The notes: generated from the letters alone by a model not told the origin. A DNA stretch of 64,000 nucleotides from Tabrizicola_A sp965284335 (GCF_965284335.1 NZ_OZ260076.1); one strand, 5' to 3'. Counted from the stretch's first letter, positions 33,904 through 42,279 are shown. A program made the numbers and translations.

Positions 33904-35154
33904 GTGAACGGTCGTTTGGTTTTATGGTTTGTGCTTGCCTTTCCCCTGTCTGAACCTGCCTTTGCAGGCCCACAAGACACCGAAGCGGGTATGAGCGAAA
34001 CCATCGGGGAGGCGATGTTGAGCGAAGGAACCGGCACGCAAGACGGGCTGAACGACTGGATCACGGCCTTTCGGGACCGCGCGCTTGCGGCGGGCATTTC
34101 CTCGGCCACGCTGGATGCGCTGGCGGGGGCGGAATATCTGCCCAACGTGGTGCGCAATGATCGTCGGCAAAGCGAATTTACCAAGACGATCTGGGACTAT
34201 CTCGATACCGCCGTCTCAGCCGACCGCATCGCGCATGGGGTTAAGGCGTTGAAAACCCAAGGCGACACCTTGGCGCGGATCGAGGCGACCTATGGGGTGG
34301 ACGCCGAGGTGGTCGCGGCGATCTGGGGGCTGGAAAGCGCCTATGGCGCGGTGCGCGGCGATATCCCGACGCTGCACGCGCTGGCGACGCTGGCCTATGA
34401 CGGGCGGCGCGGTGCGTTTTTTGAAGCCGAGCTGATTGCCGCGCTGAAGATCCTGCAACTGGGTGATGCCAGCCCTGCGGCCTTGCGCGGGTCATGGGCC
34501 GGGGCGATGGGGCATACGCAGTTCATGCCCTCGTCTTGGCATGCCTTTGCGGTGGATTTCACCGCCGATGGCAAGCGCGATATCTGGGGTGATGATCCCA
34601 CCGATGCGCTGGCCTCGACCGCCGCCTATCTGGCGGGCAAGGGCTGGGTCAAAGGCGCGCCTTGGGGGGCAGAGATTACCCTGCCGCCGGGGTTTGACTA
34701 TGACCTGACGACCGAGCGGGTGAAAAAACCCGTGGCCGAGTGGCAGGCGATGGGGGTGCGGCTGGCTGAGGGGGGCGATTTGCCCGATCATGGCGCAGCC
34801 TCGGTCCTTCTGCCCGGGGGGCATAAGGGTGCGGCCTTTCTGATCTTTCAGAACTTTCATGTGATTGAGACCTACAACACCGCCGATGCCTATGTGATTG
34901 CCGTGGGCCATCTGGCCGACCGTTTACGCGGCGCGGGGCCGATCCGCGCACCTTGGCCGCGCGAGGAACGCGCGCTGTCGTTTGACGAGCGGGTGGCGTT
35001 GCAAAAGCGGCTGACGGCGGCGGGGTTTGATACCGGCGGGATTGACGCCAAGATGGGGCCGAAAACCGTGGCGGCGATCAAGGCGTTTCAGAAATCCCAA
35101 GGCACGGTGCCGGATGGGTTTCCCAGCCTTTCGGTGCTGACAGCACTGGATTAA
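33904..35154 (+). CDS. MltB-type lytic murein transglycosylase with peptidoglycan-binding domain
   Basis: This 416-residue envelope enzyme cleaves the glycan strands of peptidoglycan non-hydrolytically. A signal peptide (VLWFVLAFPLSEPAFA) precedes the SLT/MltB catalytic domain, with the probable catalytic Glu144 in IWGLESAYGAVRGD and the downstream GSWAGAMGHTQFMPSSW block. A C-terminal peptidoglycan-binding domain lies at about residues 355-415 (FDTGGIDAKMGPKTVAAIKAFQ). It starts with GTG only 2 bp after rnr; the overlapping ATG at 33902 would run into a stop. Confidence 0.92.
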   Translation: MNGRLVLWFVLAFPLSEPAFAGPQDTEAGMSETIGEAMLSEGTGTQDGLNDWITAFRDRALAAGISSATLDALAGAEYLPNVVRNDRRQSEFTKTIWDYLDTAVSADRIAHGVKALKTQGDTLARIEATYGVDAEVVAAIWGLESAYGAVRGDIPTLHALATLAYDGRRGAFFEAELIAALKILQLGDASPAALRGSWAGAMGHTQFMPSSWHAFAVDFTADGKRDIWGDDPTDALASTAAYLAGKGWVKGAPWGAEITLPPGFDYDLTTERVKKPVAEWQAMGVRLAEGGDLPDHGAASVLLPGGHKGAAFLIFQNFHVIETYNTADAYVIAVGHLADRLRGAGPIRAPWPREERALSFDERVALQKRLTAAGFDTGGIDAKMGPKTVAAIKAFQKSQGTVPDGFPSLSVLTALD

Positions 35155-35315
35155 GCGGCCAATCCGCCCCATCCATCGCCCCCTCTCACGTTTTGGTGAA
35201 TTTCAGCCGATCGGACCAAAGTCTGTAGGGCGCTTTGCAACTTTCAGGTTAGCATCGCGCCAAGTTCGCACCTATTCCAAATTTGCACCCTTTCATTCAG
35301 CCACGGGAGAGCCAG

Positions 35316-35759
35316 ATGAAAACCTTTACCAAGACCCTTGTGATCAGCGCGATGCTCATGTCGGGGGCCGCCTTTGCCGCGGGCACCGAAGCCACCGATC
35401 CTGATGTCATCGCGCGCAAGGATCTGATGAAAAGCGTCGTGGCCGCGACCAAGGTGCTTGGCACCATGGCCTCGGGTGAGGTGGCGCATGACGCCGCCGC
35501 CGCCGAGGCAGCCAAGCAGGCGCTGATCGCGGCCTCGGGTGAGATTGAGGCCAAGTTCACCAACAATGCCGCCGACCCCGCCTCAGAAGCCAAGGCAGAG
35601 GTTTGGACCAATTGGGAGGATTTTCTGGCCAAGGGCAAAGCCTTGGGCGATGCGGCGGGCGCTTTGGATGTGGCAAGCGCCGAGAGCATTGGCGCAGGGA
35701 TGGGCGCGATTGGCGGCACCTGCAAAGACTGCCACAGCACCTATCGCGTTCAAAAGTAA
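35316..35759 (+). CDS. Cytochrome c-prime (class II c-type cytochrome)
   Basis: This 147-residue periplasmic haem protein has a signal peptide (MKTFTKTLVISAMLMSGAAFA) and a mature four-helix bundle. The C-terminal haem motif CKDCH (Cys136, Cys139, His140) is followed by STYRV, as in cytochrome c-prime. Members bind NO or shuttle electrons. I used the ATG at 35316, which follows GGGAGAGCCAG and precedes the signal peptide. It is a single-gene unit with its own terminator. Confidence 0.92.
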   Translation: MKTFTKTLVISAMLMSGAAFAAGTEATDPDVIARKDLMKSVVAATKVLGTMASGEVAHDAAAAEAAKQALIAASGEIEAKFTNNAADPASEAKAEVWTNWEDFLAKGKALGDAAGALDVASAESIGAGMGAIGGTCKDCHSTYRVQK

Positions 35760-35775
35760 ACGATCGTTCTGAAAT

Positions 35776-35811
35776 AAGGCCCCTCAGACAAAACCGGGGG
35801 GCCTTTGTTTT
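35776..35811 (+). terminator. Intrinsic terminator after cytochrome c-prime
   Basis: AAGGCCCC (35776-35783) pairs with GGGGCCTT (35798-35805) around a 14-nt loop and is followed by TGTTTT. Confidence 0.75.
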
Positions 35812-35821
35812 GGCTAGCGCC

Positions 35822-36112
35822 TTAGCCGCAGGAAATTCGGGAAATCAGACCGGCCCTGTCGATTTCGATGTTCAGCCGGGCCGGGTTGTAATCCATCGTC
35901 ACCGCCTGACCGGGATGGATGATCCGCAGGGGTCCGGCAAATTTCATCGTTTGCAACACGGCCTGCGGCTGGCCGCGCAGATGCTGCAAGTCAGGCGCGC
36001 CACAGGCCGTTTCGGGCGGCAAGGGCGGGTCACTTTTGCCCGGATCGGGCGGGGTTTCCCCCTCGACACAGGCGGCAAGGGCCAAGGGCAAGATCAGGGC
36101 AAGGGCACGCAT
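35822..36112 (-). CDS. I78 family (peptidase inhibitor-like) lipoprotein, copy 1
   Basis: This 96-residue lipoprotein has a lipobox LALAAC, so the mature protein starts at a lipid-anchored Cys near residue 15. The I78 pattern is present: a Cys early in the mature domain, a central PLRIIHPGQAVTMDYNPARLN, and a C-terminal DRAGLISRISCG in which the last Cys probably pairs with the first. I78 proteins are serine peptidase inhibitors; inhibition here is inferred. It is the most promoter-distal of three tandem paralogues on this strand. Confidence 0.82.
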   Translation of the reverse strand: MRALALILPLALAACVEGETPPDPGKSDPPLPPETACGAPDLQHLRGQPQAVLQTMKFAGPLRIIHPGQAVTMDYNPARLNIEIDRAGLISRISCG

Positions 36113-36134
36113 GGAACGCTCCGGCACAAAGGGG

Positions 36135-36440
36135 TTAGCCACAGGCCAGCCGCAGGATGCGGCCGGTCACATCCACCTGGGCATTCAGCCGGGTTGGATC
36201 AATCTCATTGGTAATCTCTTGCCCCGGCCAAAGCACGCGCAACGGACCGATCAAGCGGAAATCGGCCAAACGCTCCATCGGCTGGCCGGTCAGGCCCGAA
36301 AGCGCGGCCAGACCGCAGCGGTCGGGCAAAGAGGGCAGCATTTCATCCACCGGCCCCATACGATAGCCGCCCATCACGGGCAAACACCCGGCCAGCACCA
36401 TAGCGCCGACACAGGCCAAAGGCGCGCGGCTTAGCCGCAT
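36135..36440 (-). CDS. I78 family lipoprotein, copy 2
   Basis: This 101-residue lipoprotein has a lipobox VLAGC (Cys near 19). The domain shows CGLAALSGLTGQP, PLRVLWPGQEITNEIDPTRLN and DVTGRILRLACG, the same three blocks as its neighbours. It overlaps copy 3 by 10 bp and is 22 bp from copy 1, so the three are co-transcribed. The DY of the central block is replaced by EI here, suggesting divergence in what it binds. Confidence 0.82.
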   Translation of the reverse strand: MRLSRAPLACVGAMVLAGCLPVMGGYRMGPVDEMLPSLPDRCGLAALSGLTGQPMERLADFRLIGPLRVLWPGQEITNEIDPTRLNAQVDVTGRILRLACG

Positions 36441-36745
36441 GACAGCCGGTAGACCCGCCCGGCCTGATCGACATGGGCATTGATGCGGGCGCTGTCATAG
36501 TCTTGCGATCCCAGCGTGCCGGGCGACAAGATCAACAAGGGCTTGTCGGCCACCGCAGCGCGCAGTTCGGCCACGGGTTTGCCGATGTAATAGGTGAAGT
36601 TCCGTGCCCGGCACAGATCGGGCTCTTTGTCATTCAGCCCCGGCGTGACATCCACCGCCGGATCATAGGCGGGCATCGGTTCGGGCGGGGCCACGCAGGC
36701 GGAAAGTGCCAAAAACACGGCGAAAATCGGGACAATGGACTGCAT
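36431..36745 (-). CDS. I78 family lipoprotein, copy 3 (first in operon)
   Basis: This 104-residue lipoprotein has a lipobox ALSAC near residue 17, a Pro-rich linker, then CRARNFTYYIGKP, PLLILSPGTLGSQDYDSARIN and DQAGRVYRLSCG. I took the ATG at 36745, which places the signal peptide at the N-terminus; an upstream Arg/Lys-rich extension in frame is unlikely. It is divergent from adhC, with 79 bp between the starts. Together with copies 1 and 2 it forms a tandem family. Confidence 0.82.
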   Translation of the reverse strand: MQSIVPIFAVFLALSACVAPPEPMPAYDPAVDVTPGLNDKEPDLCRARNFTYYIGKPVAELRAAVADKPLLILSPGTLGSQDYDSARINAHVDQAGRVYRLSCG

Positions 36746-36824
36746 CAAATGCTGTTTCCTGCGTTGCAATTTCCGTCTTTCTGGCACAGCCTAAGCCCGT
36801 TGATAAGGGGGAGGAATTCCAATC

Positions 36825-37961
36825 ATGCGCACCCGTGCCGCCGTTGCTGTCGCCGCTGGCCAACCTTTGCAGATCATGGAGGTCAATCTGGAAGACCCCA
36901 AGGAAGGCGAGGTTCTGATCGAGATCAAAGCCACCGGCATCTGCCACACCGACGAATTCACCCTGTCGGGCGCGGATCCTGAGGGGATTTTCCCCTCGAT
37001 CCTGGGCCATGAAGGCGCGGGCGTGGTGGTGAAATGCGGCCCCGGCGTGAAATCGTTGAAGCCGGGCGATCATGTGATCCCGCTTTACACGCCGGAATGC
37101 CGCGAATGCCCCTCGTGCCTGTCGCGCAAGACGAACCTCTGCACCGCCATTCGCGCCACCCAAGGCCAAGGGTTGATGCCCGATGGCACGACGCGCTTTT
37201 CGATGCTGGATGGCACGCCGATCTATCACTACATGGGCTGCTCGACCTTTGCCCAGCACACGGTGATGCCCGAAATCGCGCTGGCCAAGGTGCGCGACGA
37301 TGCGCCGTTTGACAAGATTTGCTACATCGGCTGCGGCGTCACCACCGGCGTCGGCGCGGTGTTGAACACCGCCCAAGTGGAACAAGACGCCACCGCGGTG
37401 GTCTTTGGTCTGGGCGGCATTGGTCTTAACGTCATTCAGGGTCTGAAACTTGCCGGCGCGCGGATGATCATCGGCGTGGATCTGAACGACAGCAAGGAAG
37501 AATGGGGCCGCCGCTTTGGCATGACCCATTTCATCAACCCCAAGAAGCTGGCCGAGGGTCAGTCGGTTGTGCAGACCATCGTGGACATGACCAAGACGCC
37601 TTTTGATAAGATCGGTGGGGCGGATTACTCGTTTGACTGCACCGGCAACGTCAAGGTGATGCGCGATGCCTTGGAATGCACCCATCGCGGCTGGGGTCAG
37701 TCGATCATCATCGGCGTGGCGCCTGCGGGGGCGGTGATTGAAACCCGGCCCTTCCAGCTGGTGACGGGCCGCATCTGGAAAGGCACCGCCTTTGGTGGCG
37801 CGCGTGGGCGCACGGACGTTCCGAAGATCGTCGATTGGTATATGGACGGCAAGATCGAGATTGACCCGATGATCACCCACATCCTGCCCTTGGAAAAGAT
37901 CAACGACGCCTTTGATCTGATGCACAAAGGCGAATCGATCCGCTCGGTCGTGGTCTTTTAA
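36825..37961 (+). CDS. S-(hydroxymethyl)glutathione / class III alcohol dehydrogenase
   Basis: This 378-residue zinc enzyme oxidises S-hydroxymethylglutathione to S-formylglutathione in formaldehyde detoxification and can reduce S-nitrosoglutathione. Catalytic zinc ligands are in KATGICHTDEF, GHEGAGVV and CGVTTGVGAV-like motifs. The structural zinc site is PECRECPSCLSRKTNLC near residue 88. The nucleotide fold is at VFGLGGIGLNVIQG. No S-formylglutathione hydrolase gene adjoins it. A strong GGGGGAGG ribosome-binding site precedes the start. Its stop overlaps the next ATG by one base. Confidence 0.93.
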   Translation: MRTRAAVAVAAGQPLQIMEVNLEDPKEGEVLIEIKATGICHTDEFTLSGADPEGIFPSILGHEGAGVVVKCGPGVKSLKPGDHVIPLYTPECRECPSCLSRKTNLCTAIRATQGQGLMPDGTTRFSMLDGTPIYHYMGCSTFAQHTVMPEIALAKVRDDAPFDKICYIGCGVTTGVGAVLNTAQVEQDATAVVFGLGGIGLNVIQGLKLAGARMIIGVDLNDSKEEWGRRFGMTHFINPKKLAEGQSVVQTIVDMTKTPFDKIGGADYSFDCTGNVKVMRDALECTHRGWGQSIIIGVAPAGAVIETRPFQLVTGRIWKGTAFGGARGRTDVPKIVDWYMDGKIEIDPMITHILPLEKINDAFDLMHKGESIRSVVVF

Positions 37962-38719
37962 TGGCCCGCGATGGGGCCAAGCTGCTGGCCGTACTGATTG
38001 ACGCCGACAACGTGCTGTCACGGCACGCCGAGGCGATCTTGAAAGAGGTTGGCCGCATGGGCGAACCCGCGCTGCGGCGGGTTTATGGCGATTGGTCCAG
38101 CTCGCAGCTTGCGGGCTGGAAATCGGCCTCGCGCGATCTGGGGCTGGTGATGCATCAGCAATCGGCCAATACCAAGGGCAAGAATGCCTCTGACATCGGT
38201 CTGGTGATTGATGCGATGGATATCCTGCATCAGGGCAAGTTTGATGGCTTTGTGCTGGTGAGTTCCGACAGCGATTTCACAAGGCTTGCCAGCCGCATCC
38301 GCGAGGAAGGGCTGGAGGTGATTGGCATCGGCGAGGCCAAGACCCCCGAAAGCCTGCGCAAGGTGTGCAACCGCTTTATCCTGATCGAAAACATCGTGAC
38401 CGAGGCCGAGGCGGACACCGCCGCCCCCTCGGCCCCCATCACAACCACCGCCCGCGCCGAGGGCAGCGCCAGCGCGCCGCCCACCAAGCGCCCGATGATC
38501 GAGGCGATCCCCCTGATCGCCAAGGCCATGCAAAGCATCGATCCCGACGGCGAATGGGTGCATCTGGGGATGATCGGGCAATATCTGGTGCGCGCCGATC
38601 CCGATTTCGATTCGCGCACCTATGGGGCGGCGAAACTGTCTGATCTGATCAAGGGCCTGCCCAAACGGTTCGAGGCGAAAAAGGAAGGCAACGCCTGGCT
38701 TGTGCGTGATATGGCCTGA
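37961..38719 (+). CDS. NYN domain plus OST-HTH/LOTUS domain protein
   Basis: This 252-residue protein has an N-terminal PIN-like NYN nuclease domain (residues 8-140) with acidic residues in VLIDADNVLS, SDIGLVIDAMDIL and VSSDSDFTRLASRI, which could hold metal ions. A low-complexity Ala/Pro/Thr linker follows, then a C-terminal OST-HTH/LOTUS-like domain (about 175-250) that in relatives binds RNA. A role in RNA degradation or surveillance is inferred; no target is known. The TAATG overlap with adhC means it is translated with that gene. Confidence 0.85.
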   Translation: MARDGAKLLAVLIDADNVLSRHAEAILKEVGRMGEPALRRVYGDWSSSQLAGWKSASRDLGLVMHQQSANTKGKNASDIGLVIDAMDILHQGKFDGFVLVSSDSDFTRLASRIREEGLEVIGIGEAKTPESLRKVCNRFILIENIVTEAEADTAAPSAPITTTARAEGSASAPPTKRPMIEAIPLIAKAMQSIDPDGEWVHLGMIGQYLVRADPDFDSRTYGAAKLSDLIKGLPKRFEAKKEGNAWLVRDMA

Positions 38720-38794
38720 TTTTGGGTCTGTGTAATGGTATCGGCGGCCCGCCCAAGCGGAGCCGCGCTTTATGGGTAAGGGGACGCCTGAAGG

Positions 38795-39118
38795 ATGGGC
38801 GAGGATCTGGCCGAATTCGCCATTGATTTCCTGTTGTCCGGTCGCGGCAGCGCCCGCGCCTTGACGCGCGAATTGGTCCAAGGCTGGCCCGATCGCCCAG
38901 CCTTGGAATATGTTCTGGTGCTGTCATTGGCGGCCAATGGCATTGAAAGCACGCTGACCGGGGCCGAGGCTGACCGGCTGTCGCGAGAGGCGTGGCAGAT
39001 GGCGGCGCTGTTGGGCGTGGATCTTTACGACGCCAAGGCGCTGGGTCTGCCGCATGACACGGGCGCCGATCTCTTGCGCTATTGGCAGGCGCATGGGGGA
39101 TTTTTCCTGCAAGGGTGA
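38795..39118 (+). CDS. Hypothetical protein
   Basis: This 107-residue protein is predicted helical and lacks a signal peptide, with blocks LAEFAIDFLLSGRGSARALT and LEYVLVLSLAANGIE. It begins after an AAGG-type ribosome-binding site. I do not recognise a domain. It lies between the NYN gene and a thiamine-diphosphate enzyme gene on the same strand, 71 bp before the latter, so the two could be co-transcribed. Confidence 0.65.
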   Translation: MGEDLAEFAIDFLLSGRGSARALTRELVQGWPDRPALEYVLVLSLAANGIESTLTGAEADRLSREAWQMAALLGVDLYDAKALGLPHDTGADLLRYWQAHGGFFLQG

Positions 39119-39189
39119 TCGGGCCAAGGCCCCTTGTGTCGCGGCTGGCCCGGCGGCAGAGTGGTGGGCCAATGCGAGGGGTAAGGCAG

Positions 39190-40740
39190 ATGAACGGCGC
39201 GGAGTCTTTGGTGAAAACCCTTTTGGCGTCGGGGGTTGAGGTGTGTTTTGCCAATCCCGGCACCTCGGAGATGCATTTTGTTGCGGCGCTTGATGACCAC
39301 CCGGAGATGCGCTGTATCCTTTGCCTGTTTGAAGGCGGCACCTCGGGTGCGGCGGATGGCTATTTCCGCATGTCGGGCCGCGTGGCGGCGACGCTTTTGC
39401 ACCTGGCCCCGGGCTTTGGCAATGCATTCGCCAATCTGCACAATGCGCGCAAGGCGCAGTCGGGTGTGGTGAATGTGATGGGCGACCATGCCAGCTATCA
39501 TTTGCGCCATGAAAGCCCGCTGAAGGGCGAGACCACCGGCATCTCGCAGGCGATTTCCCACTGGACCCGCACCAGCGCCGATGCGGCGCAAGTGGCCGCC
39601 GATGGTGCGGCGGCGGTGCAGGCGGCGCGCAGCCTGAACGGCCAGATCGCCACGCTGATCCTGCCCGCCAACACCGCATGGGAGGCGGGCAGCGCGCCGC
39701 AGGTGGCCGCCCCGCCCCCGGCGCTGCGCCTGCCCCCTGCGGCCGAGATCGCCGCCGCTGTCGCCGCGCTGCGCCAGCCCGGTGCTGCGCTGATGGTGGA
39801 TGGCGTCGCGCTTTACGACGATGCCACCGCGCAGCTGGCGGCGCGGATTGCGGCGGCCACCGGCGCGCGGTTGATGGCGCCGTTCTTTGCCGCCCGGTCG
39901 CGGCGCGGGGCCGGATCGGTTCGGATGCAGCGCCTTGCCTATGAGTTGGATCTGAACATCGCCATTCTGGCCGATGTGAAAACTCTTGTGCTGTGTGGTG
40001 CCCAGCGCCCCACCGCGTTTTTCGCTTATCCCGGCAAGCCGAGCCTGCCCGAAGCCCCCGGCACCGCTGTGATGGAGCTGGCCGATATCCGCATGGATAT
40101 TCCCGGCACCTTGGCCGCCATGGCCGACTGCATCGGCCCCCTGCCCGACTTGCCCGCTGATGCGCGGCAGCCCCTGTCGCTGCCACCGCTGCCCACGGGC
40201 GCGCTGAGTTTGGAGAAGGTGGGGGCGGCCATTGCCCATCTGATGCCCGAGGATACCGTTGTGGTGAATGAGGCCATCACCTCGGGCGCGCCGGTGGCTG
40301 GACCGCTGCAAACCGCGCGCGGGCATGAGTGGTTGGTGACGATGGGCGGGGCGATTGGGGCGGGGTTGCCCACCGCGGTGGGCGCGGCGGTGGCCTGCCC
40401 AGAGCGCAAGGTGCTGTGCCTGTCGGGTGATGGGTCGGCCATGTACACGCTGCAATCGCTGTGGACCATGGCGCGCGAGGGGTTGGATATTTGCACCGTG
40501 ATCTTTGCCAATGACACCTATCGCATCTTGCATGGCGAGTTGGTGAATGTCGGGGCCACCCAGCCCGGCCGCAATGTGGCGCGGATGTTTGACATGGTGG
40601 AACCCAGCTTGGATTGGGTGGCGCTGGCCCAAGGCCATGGGGTGCAAGCGGTGCGGGTGGACAGCGCCGAGGCCTTTGCCACCGCCTTTGCCGAGGCGAT
40701 GGGCGCGAAAGGCCCAAGGCTGATTGTGGTGCCCTGCTAG
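39190..40740 (+). CDS. Acetolactate-synthase-like thiamine diphosphate enzyme
   Basis: This 516-residue member of the acetolactate synthase/benzoylformate decarboxylase group has the catalytic Glu in CLFEGGTSGAADGYFRMSG near residue 46. The thiamine-diphosphate motif is SGDGSAMYTLQSL, with the trailing Asn in IFANDTYRIL near residue 440. The shorter length relative to IlvB and the lack of an adjacent small subunit argue against branched-chain amino acid synthesis, so the substrate (a 2-keto acid) is unknown. The start at 39190 follows GAGGGGTAAGG; ATG 39172 is an alternative. Confidence 0.85.
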   Translation: MNGAESLVKTLLASGVEVCFANPGTSEMHFVAALDDHPEMRCILCLFEGGTSGAADGYFRMSGRVAATLLHLAPGFGNAFANLHNARKAQSGVVNVMGDHASYHLRHESPLKGETTGISQAISHWTRTSADAAQVAADGAAAVQAARSLNGQIATLILPANTAWEAGSAPQVAAPPPALRLPPAAEIAAAVAALRQPGAALMVDGVALYDDATAQLAARIAAATGARLMAPFFAARSRRGAGSVRMQRLAYELDLNIAILADVKTLVLCGAQRPTAFFAYPGKPSLPEAPGTAVMELADIRMDIPGTLAAMADCIGPLPDLPADARQPLSLPPLPTGALSLEKVGAAIAHLMPEDTVVVNEAITSGAPVAGPLQTARGHEWLVTMGGAIGAGLPTAVGAAVACPERKVLCLSGDGSAMYTLQSLWTMAREGLDICTVIFANDTYRILHGELVNVGATQPGRNVARMFDMVEPSLDWVALAQGHGVQAVRVDSAEAFATAFAEAMGAKGPRLIVVPC

Positions 40741-40780
40741 GCGCGGATGTCACAAGACAGTGCCGGGGCTTCGGTTGCAA

Positions 40781-40811
40781 GCCTCCGGCGGGGGTAATTT
40801 GGCCAAGATGA
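40781..40811. repeat. Rhodobacteraceae-type CCTCCGGCGGGGG intergenic element
   Basis: This segment combines CCTCCGGCGGGGG with TAATTTGGCCAAGATGA. I recall sequences of this form recurring between genes in Rhodobacteraceae genomes, usually at 3-prime ends. Here it lies between convergent genes and may contribute to termination. The identification rests on recognition, not on a search. Confidence 0.4.
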
Positions 40812-40837
40812 CAGGGCGGCATCTGCCGTCGGTCAGG

Positions 40838-41986
40838 TTACTCGCCCAAATCATTTGCCTGAACTGCCAGACCAAAGATCGACCCGATCAGTTGCAGCAC
40901 ATTGCGCGAGCCCAAAAGCGGGCTTTCGGTGACATAGATCAGATCGCCCGGCTGGATCTGGAATTCCCCGGCGCTGAACAGGCCATCAGCGCTGGTCAAA
41001 TCAAGGGTAAAGATGGTGCGGGCATGGCGCGGCCCGCTGCCATCGGCGCGCACCACCCCCGGCTCATAGGCGCGCAGCACCAAAATGCCCTTGGCATTGG
41101 CGCGCGCATCGGCCAGCCCGCCGATGATTGACAGGGCATCAAGCGCGGTCACCCGATCTTGGGGGAAATGATGCTGCGCCCGGCTGCCCGCCGCCCCCAG
41201 CGACAGGAAATATCGCTCGTCCGTTTCGACAAACAGCCGATCCCCGCCGCGCAGGCCGACATTTAGCGCGGTGTCCTTCATCACCCGGTCAAGCGAGATG
41301 CCATAGGTGGTATTGCCGCGTTGCAGCCTAAGCTGGGGATTTTCCACCGAGGCCTGCACCCCACCCGACAGCGCCAGCATATCCAGCACGGTGACACCCG
41401 AATCAGACAGCGGATAGGCGCCGGGCTTGGCCACGCCATCGACCACGCTGACCGAGCTTGCCCGCCCCTGCACGCTGCGCAGTTGGACCTGGGCTGAGGG
41501 GGTGACCGAAACATAGGCCGCCTCAATCGCGGCGCGGGCCTTTTCATAGGATTGGCCGGCCACCTTGATCTGCCCGATATAGGGCAAGAACACCTGACCC
41601 GAGGGGGACACCACCATATCGGGCATCTCGGCCACGCGCTGGCCGGGGGCGGTGAGCAGGCTGTTGTCCTCGCTGACCCAGATCGAGATATTCAACACAT
41701 CGCCGGGGTTGATCTGCCCAGCATCGCCGCCCTGCCGTGAAGGCCATGTGTAGCTGCGGCTTTGCGGGCGGGCGGGCCAGCTTGCATAGCGGCCAAGGCT
41801 GTCCCGGGTGATCGGCTCGACCGCGAAGTTTTCGGGCAAGGCATCGCTGACGGCTGATTTGCCAACCGCGCTGCGGCTTTGCAGGACTTCTGATTGCAGG
41901 CCCGATCCGCGCGGCATGTTTTCGCATCCCGCCAAGAGGAGCGCCGCCCCCAATACGGGCAAGAAGACTAAATTCATTTTAGGCAT
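40838..41986 (-). CDS. Polysaccharide export outer membrane lipoprotein (Wza/OPX family)
   Basis: This 382-residue outer membrane protein exports capsular or extracellular polysaccharide. A lipobox LLLAGC gives a mature Cys near residue 21. The polysaccharide-export domain follows with GDVLNISIWVSEDNSLLT and LPYIGQIKVAGQSYEKARAAIE. Two SLBB-like domains contain AYPLSDSGVTVLDMLALSGG and VTALDALSIIGG. No Wzc kinase, flippase or glycosyltransferase genes adjoin it, so it is an orphan here. I kept the ATG at 41986; ATG 41977 would also retain the signal. Confidence 0.9.
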   Translation of the reverse strand: MPKMNLVFLPVLGAALLLAGCENMPRGSGLQSEVLQSRSAVGKSAVSDALPENFAVEPITRDSLGRYASWPARPQSRSYTWPSRQGGDAGQINPGDVLNISIWVSEDNSLLTAPGQRVAEMPDMVVSPSGQVFLPYIGQIKVAGQSYEKARAAIEAAYVSVTPSAQVQLRSVQGRASSVSVVDGVAKPGAYPLSDSGVTVLDMLALSGGVQASVENPQLRLQRGNTTYGISLDRVMKDTALNVGLRGGDRLFVETDERYFLSLGAAGSRAQHHFPQDRVTALDALSIIGGLADARANAKGILVLRAYEPGVVRADGSGPRHARTIFTLDLTSADGLFSAGEFQIQPGDLIYVTESPLLGSRNVLQLIGSIFGLAVQANDLGE

Positions 41987-42134
41987 GGCAGTGCCTGATC
42001 CTCGTCGGCCCGAAATTGGCCCTCCCCCTCCTTAACGACAGTTTGTGCCCGGCGGAACCTGTTGCACCACGATGTGCGAAAAAATTCCGGATCGGTTCGA
42101 AACCATCACAGGCGGGGGAAGGTGCAGACATGCC

Positions 42135-42160
42135 AAAGGCCCCCCGAAGGAGGCGACTTT
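42135..42160 (-). terminator. Terminator of tRNA-Lys
   Basis: Read on the minus strand, GCCTCC (42154-42149) pairs with GGGGGC (42144-42139) around a TTCG loop, followed by CTTT. It lies about 30 bp beyond the tRNA 3-prime end. Confidence 0.7.
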
Positions 42161-42190
42161 GGAAACAGAATCATCAGGAAAAGTCTGAAG

Positions 42191-42266
42191 TGGTGAGCCG
42201 GACAGGATTCGAACCTGTGACCCGCTGATTAAAAGTCAGCTGCTCTACCAACTGAGCTACCGGCCC
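42191..42266 (-). tRNA. tRNA-Lys(UUU)
   Basis: On the minus strand a complete cloverleaf of 76 nt can be drawn. It has a 7-bp acceptor GGGCCGG/CCGGCTC with one G-T pair, a D-arm GCTC/GAGC, an anticodon stem GCTGA/TCAGC with loop CTTTTAA (anticodon TTT), the T-arm ACAGG-TTCGAAT-CCTGT, and an encoded CCA. It has a good sigma-70 promoter and a terminator. It lies between the orphan export lipoprotein and dapF. Confidence 0.97.
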
Positions 42267-42279
42267 ACAACAGGGCCGC

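Noticed and set aside
39190..40740. Naming this gene ilvB
   Set aside because: No ilvN-type small subunit follows, the protein is shorter than IlvB, and neighbours are unrelated to branched-chain amino acid synthesis.
42191..42266. tRNA-Lys as the integration site of the catabolic island
   Set aside because: The island starts 2.2 kb away beyond dapF-mtaB. I saw no integrase gene and no duplicated tRNA 3-prime end near 63 kb.
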